From contig NZ_AMRN01000003.1 of the NCBI RefSeq assembly GCF_000300275.1, forward strand, positions 62,001 to 126,000: 64,000 bases of DNA. Direction: 5' to 3'. Position numbers and translations under genes: made by a program. The notes under the pieces are model-generated. The model was not told where the DNA came from. It did not search any database and was given only the letters and a program-made list of their open reading frames with translations. This DNA comes from Thalassospira profundimaris WP0211 (GTDB lineage: Bacteria > Pseudomonadota > Alphaproteobacteria > Rhodospirillales > Thalassospiraceae). Each line of letters opens with the position of its first letter. Position 1 is the stretch's first letter. Positions 56,292 to 64,000 of this stretch are shown here, one piece after another.

Positions 56292-56738
56292 TTACGGCGT
56301 GGGGGTCAACGCCAGTCCCAGCCAGAAGGATTCGATCATTTTCATCAGTTCGATGAATTCTGTCACATCAACCGGTTTGCGCAAATAACAGTTTGCCCCG
56401 GCGGCGTAGCACAGATCGACATCATGCTCGGCACCGGATGTTGTCAGAACGATTACCGGAATGGATGCGCAATTGGGATCATTGCGGATATCGCGCAGCA
56501 TTTCGCGGCCATCCTTGCGCGGCATGTTGAGGTCCAGAAGAATCAGGCGTGGGCGCGGTGAATTGCGATACGGACCATCTTGCTGCAAAAACTGCAGCGC
56601 GGTCATCGCATCCTTTACGTGATGCAATTCAACCGGTTGTTTGAATTCCCGAAGTGCTTCGCGCACCAGGCGCGCATCACCAGGATTATCTTCAATCAAC
56701 AACAGGTTGTTTATTGAACCGTTCTTTTGATCCGGCAT
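56292..56738 (-). CDS. stand-alone response regulator receiver protein (Rcp1-like)
   Basis: A 148-residue CheY-like protein with a receiver domain alone: LLLIEDNPGDARLVREAL with the acidic pocket, phospho-Asp in LILLDLNMPRKDG, Thr/Ser switch VLTTSGAE, and Lys in CYLRKPVDVTEF. There is no output domain. Its sequence resembles Rcp1-type regulators that pair with phytochrome-like or other hybrid histidine kinases. No kinase is adjacent. It lies 23 bp upstream of the YbbP-like gene on the same strand, suggesting co-transcription. ATG 56738. Confidence 0.88.
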   Translation of the reverse strand: MPDQKNGSINNLLLIEDNPGDARLVREALREFKQPVELHHVKDAMTALQFLQQDGPYRNSPRPRLILLDLNMPRKDGREMLRDIRNDPNCASIPVIVLTTSGAEHDVDLCYAAGANCYLRKPVDVTEFIELMKMIESFWLGLALTPTP

Positions 56739-57060
56739 GCTGATCCGCTATCCTTAGGGATGAGCTTTTGGTGCGCATGGTCATCCCTGATCTTTTGTTT
56801 TGTGAGCCTGTCAATATATTGATCCTAAAGAAAAAGATGGCCCCCACCATCGAAAGGTATTCTTTGGAATTACATATATGATGTATTTCTTATCTATCCT
56901 TAAGTCTTAATTTCATACCTCAGCACGAAGTTCAATTCAATAAGACTTCAGTAAAGTTGCAGATATTATCCGACTGTATGGGATATAATGGTTCAAAAGT
57001 GCAGGGAAAAGAGTTTCTGCAAAACAATTTTTATCGGCAATATTACCGATAAATGCCTGT
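56739..57060. other. 322 bp intergenic region with a near-perfect 24 bp palindrome
   Basis: No gene seen; the central part is AT-rich. TTTATCGGCAATATTACCGATAAA at 57030-57053 is palindromic except for one base pair, and lies 7 bp after the ccmI stop. On the minus strand it is followed by a partial T run, so it may end ccmI, or be an operator. The region upstream of the response regulator start (56739 on) probably holds its promoter. Confidence 0.45.
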
Positions 57061-58323
57061 TCAGTTCGCCGAGATGCCGATTTCCTGTGCCAGCGAGTCG
57101 AATCGGGCTAACAGCTCCGGCTGGTCGGCAAACACCGTTCTGGCCTTCTCGAACGCCACCTTGGCATCGTCTTCCCGGCCCAGCACCATATAGGCCTGCA
57201 TCAGGCGGGCCCACCCGTCGGGATTGTTCGGTTCAGCCTCCAGCCGTTCGGCCAATCCATTGACCATCGACATGATCATTTGCTGCTGCTCTTCAGGTGT
57301 CATTTCCTGCGCGGCGGCGATATCTTCCTGACTTGGACCGGGGGAAGTGTTTTCGGCAAGATTCAGGCGTCCTTCAATGTCGATCCCCTGGGCAAGGGCG
57401 GCTTCATTGATCCGGCCAACCACCATCGGCAACCACGGCGCATCGCCCGGTGCCCCATTGGCAAGCGCGATCCAGCGATCAACCGCCGCACCGACATTGC
57501 CTTCCTGTGCATCGGCAAGGCCAAGATAAAACTGGATGCGCGGATCGGTACTGTCGGTTTTTTCGGCTTCGCGCAGCACGCCACGGGCGGTTGTGTTGAT
57601 TTGGCCATTATTGCTGCGGATCAGGCTTTCGGCATACATGGCCAGATAGTCACCGTCGCGTCCCGACCGTTTGACGGTTTCAAGAAACGCGGTTTGCGCT
57701 TCTTCCGGGCGGCCAAGCGCCATCAGGCTGGCACCCAGTAATTCCCAGGCACGTAGATCATCTGGATTTTCCAAAAGCCTCTGCGAAAGGTCGCTGACGG
57801 CACGATTAAGCACCGACTGGCGGTCTTCATCCGCCGTCTGGGCCATCCGCACGGCGTTGATCTCATCGGTGCGGCTGGTGATCGGTCGGTCTGGCATGGT
57901 CGGATTGCCAAGATCAAGATAAAGCCCGAACCCGCCTGCAATGAACAGCACGATAAAACCGGCGGCAATGGCCCGGACGGGCTTGTTTGCCGATGTCTGC
58001 TGGATGGTGTCAGTGGGCTGTTGCTTTTTGATGCGCTGATCGGCCGCCAGAATACGACGCTGAACTTCGGTGCGCGCCGCATCGGCCTGCTCGGCGCTTA
58101 GAACCCCGCGTTCAATGTCACGGTCAATCTCGGAAAGCTGATCACGATAAACCGCCAGGTCGCGCGAAAGCTCGTTTTCCGGGCTGCCATCTTCAAGCTC
58201 CGATGCGGACGGCGCATCGCTTGCCTCATCCGACGCCGCTTTACGACTGCCGCCAAAAATCGGCCACAGAATGAACCCCGCAAGCAGCAGGGTAATCGCG
58301 CCAAGAACAATCCAGATGGTCAT
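57061..58323 (-). CDS. ccmI: cytochrome c-type biogenesis protein CcmI
   Basis: CcmI holds apocytochrome c for heme attachment by the CcmF/H complex. The 420-residue protein has an N-terminal membrane helix (IWIVLGAITLLLAGFILWPI), a cytoplasmic part with a likely coiled coil (AVYRDQLSEIDRDIERGVLSA, a CcmI hallmark), a second membrane helix (IAAGFIVLFIAGGFGLYLDL) and a C-terminal TPR domain (about 190-410) that binds apocytochromes. It lies 23 bp downstream of ccmF. ATG 58323. ccmG and ccmH, usually between ccmF and ccmI, are absent here. Confidence 0.93.
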   Translation of the reverse strand: MTIWIVLGAITLLLAGFILWPIFGGSRKAASDEASDAPSASELEDGSPENELSRDLAVYRDQLSEIDRDIERGVLSAEQADAARTEVQRRILAADQRIKKQQPTDTIQQTSANKPVRAIAAGFIVLFIAGGFGLYLDLGNPTMPDRPITSRTDEINAVRMAQTADEDRQSVLNRAVSDLSQRLLENPDDLRAWELLGASLMALGRPEEAQTAFLETVKRSGRDGDYLAMYAESLIRSNNGQINTTARGVLREAEKTDSTDPRIQFYLGLADAQEGNVGAAVDRWIALANGAPGDAPWLPMVVGRINEAALAQGIDIEGRLNLAENTSPGPSQEDIAAAQEMTPEEQQQMIMSMVNGLAERLEAEPNNPDGWARLMQAYMVLGREDDAKVAFEKARTVFADQPELLARFDSLAQEIGISAN

Positions 58324-58346
58324 TATTTAGGTATCCTGTCCTTGGC

Positions 58347-60329
58347 TTATTCTGCGGGCACTGCTTTGGCGGCAGTTTTGTGGGAACGGGTTGGTGCCCC
58401 GATGCGATAACGACGATCCGAAAGCGACATCAATCCGCCAAACACCATGACAAGCCCACCAAACCACATCCATGGGATCAGGGGTTTGACGTAAAACCGC
58501 GTGATCCATTTGCCGCTTTCATCCTGATCGCCGATCACGGCATAGATGTCGCCGGTGAAGCTTGATTGAATGCCGGCTTCTGTCGTTGGCATGCCTTCGA
58601 CCGTATAGACGCGTTTTTCCGGTGTCAGGACAACGGTGCGTTCGCCCGGTGTGGTGATGGTGATTTCCGCTTCGCGGGCGGCATAGTTCGGGCCCTGATA
58701 TTCACGGATGCCAGACAGGATAAAGGTATGCCCGGCAAGTTCGGTGCTTTCGCCAACGGCAAGTGACTGAACGGCTTCCTCGGTCCAGGCCTGCGATCCG
58801 GTGATACCGGCCACCACGATTGCCACACCGGCATGGGCCAGCATCGTCCCATGGGCCGAGCGCGGCAGATTGCGCATGCGGCGCAGGCTGGTGCCAATTG
58901 GCTCGCGGAACAGCTTGATGCGGCCCGACCATTCAAGGATCGATCCGACAAACAGCCAGGCTGCCAGCCCCATCCCAAACAGGGCAAAGGCCGGGCCACC
59001 CGAAAGCCAAAGTGTCACCAGTACGACAACGGCGGCAGCCGCAAGGGCGATCTTGAGCTTGTTAAACACGCCAAGAAGGTCGGCACGTTTCCACGGCATC
59101 AATGGGCCAAAGGCCATTGCGACAATTACCGGGGTGATGATCGGAACGAAGGTCGCGTTAAAGAACGGTGCCCCGACCGAGATTTTCTCGCCAGTCAGAG
59201 TTTCAAGCAGCAACGGATAAAGCGTGCCGAGCAACACCATGGCGGCGGCAATCGACAAAAGGACATTGTTAAAAATAAGCGCCCCTTCACGCGAAATCGG
59301 CTGAAACAACCCGCCGCCCTTCAATGTCGGTGCCCGCCAGGCATAAAGTGTTAGCGACCCGCCAACCGCAATGAACAGCAGGAACAGGATAAACACCCCG
59401 CGCGTCGGATCGGTGGCAAAGGCATGCACCGATGTCAGAGCACCCGACCGCACCAGGAAGGTCCCCAGAAGCGAGAAGGAAAACGCCAGGATCGCCAGAA
59501 AAATGGTCCAGCTTTTAAGTGCGTCGCGCTTTTCCACCACGATGGCCGAATGCAAAAGCGCAGTCCCGGCCAGCCACGGCATGAAGGATGCGTTTTCGAC
59601 CGGATCCCAGAACCACCAGCCGCCCCAGCCAAGCTCGTAATAGGCCCACCAGGAACCAAGCCCGATGCCAGCGGTCAGAAATACCCAGGCTGCCAGCGTC
59701 CAGGGGCGCACCCAACGTGCCCAGGCCGGATCAACCCGGCCTTCAATCAGGGCTGCGACGGCAAAGGCAAAGGCGACTGAAAACCCGACATAGCCGAGAT
59801 AAAGGAACGGCGGATGAATGGCGATGCCCGGGTCCTGCAACAGCGGGTTCATGCCTTCCCCGTCAAGCGGCGGGTTCAGGACGCGCTCAAACGGGTTCGA
59901 CGTCAGAACAATAAACAGGATAAAGCCAGCCCCGATCAGGCCCATCACACCCAAAACGCGCGCCAGCAAGGTCGGCGGAAGATTGCGGCCAAATGCTGCC
60001 ACCGCGCCGCCAAACAGGGTCAGGATCAGCACCCAAAGCAACATCGATCCTTCGTGATTGGCCCAGACGCCTGTGATCTTGTAGATCATCGGTTTGGAGG
60101 TATGGCTGTTAGCCAGAACGTTGAGGACCGAGAAATCAGAGCTGACATAGGCATAGGTCAGCGCAAGGAAACTCGCCGCGACCAGTGCAAAGCAGGCCAA
60201 AGCCAACCGTGGTGCGACGGCCAGAAGTGCGGCGTCACGCCGCGATGCCGCCAGAAACGGTACGGTGGATTGGGCCACTGCCATCACCAATGACAGTATC
60301 AGCGCGTAATGTCCGATCTCTACAATCAT
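58347..60329 (-). CDS. ccmF: cytochrome c heme lyase subunit CcmF
   Basis: CcmF receives heme from CcmE and attaches it to apocytochrome c in the periplasm. The 660-residue protein has about 15 membrane segments and the tryptophan-rich WWD motif GWGGWWFWDPVENASFMPWL (about residues 230-250), which binds heme; further family stretches are NLLLQDPGIAIHPPFLYLGY and ALTSVHAFATDPTRGVFIL. ATG 60329 with GAGAA upstream. It is directly followed by ccmI, with ccmG and ccmH missing from between them and no ccmE upstream. It is divergent from the CDF transporter gene. Confidence 0.95.
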   Translation of the reverse strand: MIVEIGHYALILSLVMAVAQSTVPFLAASRRDAALLAVAPRLALACFALVAASFLALTYAYVSSDFSVLNVLANSHTSKPMIYKITGVWANHEGSMLLWVLILTLFGGAVAAFGRNLPPTLLARVLGVMGLIGAGFILFIVLTSNPFERVLNPPLDGEGMNPLLQDPGIAIHPPFLYLGYVGFSVAFAFAVAALIEGRVDPAWARWVRPWTLAAWVFLTAGIGLGSWWAYYELGWGGWWFWDPVENASFMPWLAGTALLHSAIVVEKRDALKSWTIFLAILAFSFSLLGTFLVRSGALTSVHAFATDPTRGVFILFLLFIAVGGSLTLYAWRAPTLKGGGLFQPISREGALIFNNVLLSIAAAMVLLGTLYPLLLETLTGEKISVGAPFFNATFVPIITPVIVAMAFGPLMPWKRADLLGVFNKLKIALAAAAVVVLVTLWLSGGPAFALFGMGLAAWLFVGSILEWSGRIKLFREPIGTSLRRMRNLPRSAHGTMLAHAGVAIVVAGITGSQAWTEEAVQSLAVGESTELAGHTFILSGIREYQGPNYAAREAEITITTPGERTVVLTPEKRVYTVEGMPTTEAGIQSSFTGDIYAVIGDQDESGKWITRFYVKPLIPWMWFGGLVMVFGGLMSLSDRRYRIGAPTRSHKTAAKAVPAE

Positions 60330-60553
60330 ATTATCGTTTCTCGTCCCTAACAGGCTTTACAGTATCAATTATGTGCCCGGATGCGACATATAATCCCTTT
60401 AAAAAGGCTTGGAAACCTTGCGGAATATCAAATATGCGCTATTTGCTGCCCTAGGACGGGCGAAAATATGGCAATAGACATTACATATTGTACGCAAACA
60501 GGCTATAAAACGGTGGTCAGTAAGCGTATTGGTAGGCCAGAGGTTGACAACTG

Positions 60554-61573
60554 ATGAGTCAATGTCCCGTCATTGACATAGCACAGAAAGAGACTTGGGC
60601 GCGTCGTGCAACGACGGCCTCCATTGTCATTGCTGCGACACTGATCCTGATCAAGGCTGTCGGCTGGTTCCTGACCGATTCCGTAAGCCTTCTATCTTCC
60701 ATGATTGATAGCATGCTTGATGTTGGTACCTCTGTGATCAACTTCATGGCTGTGCGTTCGGCCTGGCGCCCAGCGGATTACGATCACCGCTTTGGCCATG
60801 GCAAGGCAGAACCGCTGGCGGGGCTGTTCCAATCGGCCTTCATGATTGGGGCTGCGATCCTGGTTCTGGCCGAGGCGGCATCGCGCATCACCGAACCCAT
60901 GCCAATTTCATTTGCCGTCGAAGGCCTTTGGATCATGGGCGTTTCGCTGATCATGACCATTGGCCTGGTATTGCTTCAACGCAAGGCGGTGCGTATTTCA
61001 GGCTCAGCCGCGGTCGAGGCGGACTCCCTTCATTACAGCAGCGATATCCTGTCCAATCTGGCCGTGATGATTGCCCTGTTTGGCGGGATGTCGGGCCTTG
61101 CCTGGGCCGATCCGGCGATTGGCGGGTTGGTTGCGATCTTCCTGCTCTATTCCGCGGTCAAGGTCGGCCGGACCTCGGTCAAGGTTCTGATGGATGCGGA
61201 ACTTCCCGAATCTGATAGCCAGCGCATCATCGAACTGACGATGAAAAACCCCGATGTCATTGGTATTCACCGTCTGCGGACCCGGTCATCGGGTGTGCAT
61301 CGCTTTGCCGAGATCGAATTGATCATGGATGGCGGCATGCTGATGCGCGAATCGCACACCATCTGCCATCAGGTGATGGACAGCATCCGTGCCGAATATC
61401 CTGATCTCGATATCACCATCCATCCCGAACCGCCCGAAGACATCCATCTTGATGAATTCAGCGGCTATACCGAGGATCCGGAATTCTGGCACACCGGCCG
61501 CGCCAAACGTGCAGGCCAACATGATATTCCGGTCAATAACAGTGGCGGCGAAGTCGCGGCCATGGGGCGCTAG
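60554..61573 (+). CDS. cation diffusion facilitator (CDF) metal exporter, FieF-like
   Basis: CDF proteins export divalent metals by proton antiport. The 339-residue protein has about six membrane helices and the metal site of the FieF/zinc type: Asp52 and Asp56 in SMIDSMLD and His160 and Asp164 in HYSSD. A cytoplasmic C-terminal domain (about 215-315) holds IHRLRTRSSGVHRFAEIELI. The D-D/H-D site suggests zinc and/or iron. A His/Gly-rich stretch RFGHGKAEP follows helix 2, typical of the family. Start ATG 60554 has GAGG at 10 nt. Divergent from ccmF; terminator at 61608-61637. Confidence 0.9.
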   Translation: MSQCPVIDIAQKETWARRATTASIVIAATLILIKAVGWFLTDSVSLLSSMIDSMLDVGTSVINFMAVRSAWRPADYDHRFGHGKAEPLAGLFQSAFMIGAAILVLAEAASRITEPMPISFAVEGLWIMGVSLIMTIGLVLLQRKAVRISGSAAVEADSLHYSSDILSNLAVMIALFGGMSGLAWADPAIGGLVAIFLLYSAVKVGRTSVKVLMDAELPESDSQRIIELTMKNPDVIGIHRLRTRSSGVHRFAEIELIMDGGMLMRESHTICHQVMDSIRAEYPDLDITIHPEPPEDIHLDEFSGYTEDPEFWHTGRAKRAGQHDIPVNNSGGEVAAMGR

Positions 61574-61607
61574 GCGCCAGCCGGTTTCACAGATGACCAC
61601 AAAAAAT

Positions 61608-61637
61608 GGCGGACCCTTTCGGGCCCGCCTTTGTTTT
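61608..61637 (+). terminator. intrinsic terminator after the CDF gene
   Basis: GGCGGACCC (61608-61616) pairs with GGGCCCGCC (61621-61629, one A-C mismatch) around TTTC, followed by TTTGTTTT. It lies 35 bp after the CDF stop and before the convergent PhoH-family gene. Confidence 0.8.
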
Positions 61638-61670
61638 ATGCAGTGTTTTTGCAGTTTGCTGTGTTGAAAC

Positions 61671-62441
61671 CTAAAGAACGGTCAACATGCTTGCGACCAG
61701 CGGGTGGCGGACGATGTCCTTGTCGCGCAGCTGGACACAGGCGACATCCTCGACATTTTCAAGACGTTCGGACATTTCCGAAAGACCCGACATTTCCGGC
61801 AGAAGGTCGGTCTGGTCAGGGTCGCCGGTCAGGATCATGGTGGAGTTCCAGCCAAGGCGGGTGACCAGCATCTTAAGCTGTCCGTATGTGCAGTTCTGCG
61901 CCTCGTCGATCACCACAAAGGCGTTGTTGAGTGTACGACCCCGCATATAACCGATCGGTGCAATCTCGATCGTGCCGTCCGAGATGTAAGTCTTAAGGCG
62001 CTTGGCCCCCAGACGATCATTGAGCGCATCATAAAGCGGGCGCAGATACGGGGCCATTTTGGCTTCGACATCACCTGGCAGGAAACCGATATTTTCCCCG
62101 GCTTCAACCGCCGGGCGGGCCAGAACGATGCGGGCGATGTCGCCGTTATCAAGGGCTTCGACCGCCTTGGATACAGCGATATAGGTCTTGCCGGTGCCGG
62201 CCGGGCCAAGGGCCATGACCAGATTGTAATTGTCGATGGCATCCATCAGGGCTGCCTGGTTTTCACTTTTCGGGCGGATGTTGCGGCGGTAGCTTTGATC
62301 GCGTTGTCCTTTCTGTTCTGTTCCGGTCTGATCCGACCCGCCAAGCGGGTGCCAATCAGCATTGTTTTCATCAAACAGTTCATGAACATTGTTATTAGAC
62401 TGCTGCGGACGGTTACGACGACGTGCTGCGCGCTTACCCAT
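61671..62441 (-). CDS. PhoH family ATPase
   Basis: A 256-residue soluble P-loop ATPase with Walker A GPAGTGKTYIAV (Gly79-Thr86) and Walker B VVIDEAQNCTYGQLK, then the PhoH stretch LTGDPDQTDL. PhoH-family proteins are linked to RNA metabolism (some with RNA helicase/ribonuclease activity). This short type, with the ATPase domain alone and a basic N-terminal part (KRAARRRNRPQQ), lacks a PIN domain. ATG 62441 has GAGG at 8 nt; the upstream GTG at 62450 is rejected. It stands alone; the 340 bp upstream show no gene. Confidence 0.87.
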   Translation of the reverse strand: MGKRAARRRNRPQQSNNNVHELFDENNADWHPLGGSDQTGTEQKGQRDQSYRRNIRPKSENQAALMDAIDNYNLVMALGPAGTGKTYIAVSKAVEALDNGDIARIVLARPAVEAGENIGFLPGDVEAKMAPYLRPLYDALNDRLGAKRLKTYISDGTIEIAPIGYMRGRTLNNAFVVIDEAQNCTYGQLKMLVTRLGWNSTMILTGDPDQTDLLPEMSGLSEMSERLENVEDVACVQLRDKDIVRHPLVASMLTVL

Positions 62442-62781
62442 GACAATCACCTCAACAAAGTGGCCAAAAAAGCAAAACGCGCCATTCCGTTATGGAAAGG
62501 CGCGCATTCAATTTTCATCTCGCGATGGAAGTGGCGGTAGGAGTTTCCGCCGGTCACAGCATGTTGCATGTGCGATCCGGGGGGCGAAAATTCTCGGTTT
62601 AAGACGCTTTTTCGCGGCACTCGGGAACTCCTCCTGCGGTCCAGTTATTGACCGTTAATTGGAATCGTACCCCTATATGCAGTGTCTTGTCACGGCTTTT
62701 TGCGCGATTAAAGTTTCATGAATTCGGTTTATGAGTCTTTTCAGGTATTTATCCCGCATCTGCGAAGGAAGTTTTTTCCAA
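62442..62781. other. 340 bp intergenic region, no gene seen
   Basis: The region lies between the PhoH-family start and the arsJ stop, both on the minus strand. I found no open frame that looks like protein, no tRNA and no strong hairpin. It should contain the promoter of the PhoH-family gene. Confidence 0.5.
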
Positions 62782-64000
62782 TCAACCGTGCGTTGGTGTC
62801 GCTGAGCGCGAAGGCAGGGCGGCACTGATCACCCAGGCGAGCGTTAAAAACGCGATTGATGTCACAAGGCATCCGGCCAACCCGCCATAAAGATACGCCA
62901 CCCCCGACAGCACAGTTCCGGTCAATCGACCGATGGCGTTCGACATATAATAGAACCCGACATTCATCGCGACCTTGTCGCCCTCGGCATAGGCAAGGAT
63001 CAGGTAGGAATGCAGCGATGAATTGATCGCAAAGACAATCCCGAACACCAGCAACCCACCCAGAACGGCAAGTTCCGGGGCAAAGTCCTGTGTGATGGCG
63101 ATGGCAATAGCAGCAGACACGGCAATAAGGGCGGCAATCCAGATTTGCGCGGTTCGGCCATCCGGCTCGCGGGTTTTGGCACGCAGCATCTTCGGCGCAA
63201 TGGCCTGAATAAAGCCATATCCGATCACCCAAAGCGCCATGTAACTGCCGACTTCGATATGGCCCCAGCCAAGCTCGGAGGCCAGAAATACCGGCAGGCC
63301 AACGACAAACCAGATATCGCGCGAGCCAAACAAAAACAGACGAGCGGCGGACAGCACATTGATCTTGCGATCACGCGAAAAGACATCGCGAAATTTCGGC
63401 TTCATCGCGCCGGCTGGTCCAGCCATTGCAGAGCCGAGCGATATCGCAACCGCCACAAGGGTCAGCGCAAGACCCGCCGCCATCGCCAAAAGCGCACCGG
63501 AAAAACCAAGCCAGGACAGCAACGCACCGCCCATGAAAAAGCCAACACCCTTAAGCGCGTTCTTCGATCCGGTCAAAAGCGCCACCCAGCGGAAAAGCGC
63601 CCCTTCGGCATGGGCCGGCACCAGAACCTTGATTGCCGATTTGCTCGACATCTTGGTCAGATCCTTGGCAACCCCCGATGCCGCCTGAAGTCCCATGACA
63701 TAGGCGACAGAAATGGCGGGGAGCCAATCGGGATTGGTAAATGAAAGCGCGGTCAGCGACGCAATTTGTAATGCCAGCCCGGCAAACAGGGTAAAACGCA
63801 ATCCGCGCGCCTGCGCCAGCCACCCACCAACCAGATTGGTGACGATCCCGGCCACTTCATACAGGATGAACAAAAGCGCGATTTCAAATGCCGAATAGCC
63901 CAGCGCATGAAAGTGCAACAGCACCAGCATACGAAGCGCCCCGTCGGTCAGGGTAAAACCCCAATAGGCCCCGGTGACCAGCGCATAGTTGCGGATTGCG
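62782..64000 (-). CDS. arsJ: organoarsenical efflux MFS transporter ArsJ (N-terminus cut by window edge)
   Basis: ArsJ exports 1-arseno-3-phosphoglycerate, made from arsenate by a partner glyceraldehyde-3-phosphate dehydrogenase, giving arsenate resistance. The frame runs from 62782 to the right edge; the visible part starts RNYALVTGAYWGFTLTDGAL (only the first few codons are missing), followed by RMLVLLHFHALGYSAFEIAL, GVAKDLTKMSSKSAIKVLVP and LLTGSKNALKGVGFFMGGAL, all strong ArsJ signatures. About 12 membrane segments are present. The partner gapdh and an arsR regulator usually lie adjacent and would be beyond the window. Confidence 0.9.
   Translation of the reverse strand, partial: AIRNYALVTGAYWGFTLTDGALRMLVLLHFHALGYSAFEIALLFILYEVAGIVTNLVGGWLAQARGLRFTLFAGLALQIASLTALSFTNPDWLPAISVAYVMGLQAASGVAKDLTKMSSKSAIKVLVPAHAEGALFRWVALLTGSKNALKGVGFFMGGALLSWLGFSGALLAMAAGLALTLVAVAISLGSAMAGPAGAMKPKFRDVFSRDRKINVLSAARLFLFGSRDIWFVVGLPVFLASELGWGHIEVGSYMALWVIGYGFIQAIAPKMLRAKTREPDGRTAQIWIAALIAVSAAIAIAITQDFAPELAVLGGLLVFGIVFAINSSLHSYLILAYAEGDKVAMNVGFYYMSNAIGRLTGTVLSGVAYLYGGLAGCLVTSIAFLTLAWVISAALPSRSATPTHG

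Overview
The window reads as ordinary chromosome of an alphaproteobacterium, most likely a marine Rhodospirillales such as Thalassospira. This is an inference from gene content and protein style, not a database result. Pointers are an F1 ATP synthase operon (atpHAGDC) without F0 genes, a TCA block mdh / sucC-sucD-sucA-sucB-lpdA with LDH-type malate dehydrogenase beside zapE, the priA / fsa / DUF484-xerC neighbourhood, and an ECF sigma factor RpoE with a ChrR-type zinc anti-sigma factor. Coding density is high. I found no rRNA, tRNA, CRISPR array or transposase gene.

Layout. 1-8.3 kb: a flavoprotein cut by the left edge, two tandem GGDEF proteins, a ~259 bp inverted-repeat element with no coding capacity, a membrane TPR protein, a D-lyxose isomerase-like cupin, a SIMPL protein, an RluE-like pseudouridine synthase and RlmJ. 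8.3-17.3 kb: the most distinctive part. chrR-rpoE lies divergent from a five-gene run (FAD oxidoreductase, DUF1365, cyclopropane-synthase-like methyltransferase, MFS carrier, DUF3833 lipoprotein), which converges on a second run (secreted DUF6134-like protein, SDR, NTF2-like protein). Each of the three transcription units has a site of the form TGATCC-N18-TA at its head, so the block looks like one sigma-E regulon. By family it matches the singlet-oxygen / light-stress lipid module of other proteobacteria and may make furan or methylated fatty acids. 17.3-30.5 kb: RluA-type pseudouridine synthase, AEC transporter, mgsA, lpdA, sucB, sucA, sucD, sucC, mdh, zapE. 30.5-38 kb: ZntB-like transporter, large MscS channel, PEP mutase/ICL-family protein, nadA-nadC-nudix. 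38-43.8 kb: two small hypothetical genes, a glutamine synthetase-family protein, methyltransferase, GST, YrhK-like protein, xerC and DUF484. 43.9-53.6 kb: fsa, priA, a periplasmic solute-binding-like protein, a MazG-like protein and atpHAGDC with a terminator-like leader hairpin. 53.7-64 kb: a YbbP-like permease without an adjacent ATPase, a stand-alone receiver protein, ccmF-ccmI, a CDF metal exporter, a PhoH-family ATPase, and the arsenic gene arsJ cut by the right edge.

How the genes work together. The TCA block supplies 2-oxoglutarate dehydrogenase, succinyl-CoA synthetase and malate dehydrogenase. The nad genes make quinolinate and nicotinate mononucleotide. ccmF/ccmI serve cytochrome c maturation and atpHAGDC the F1 sector, so much of the window is respiratory housekeeping. 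The accessory interest lies in the sigma-E lipid block and the inverted-repeat element at 3.6-3.8 kb. Promoters, terminators and hairpins were read by eye, without folding software.
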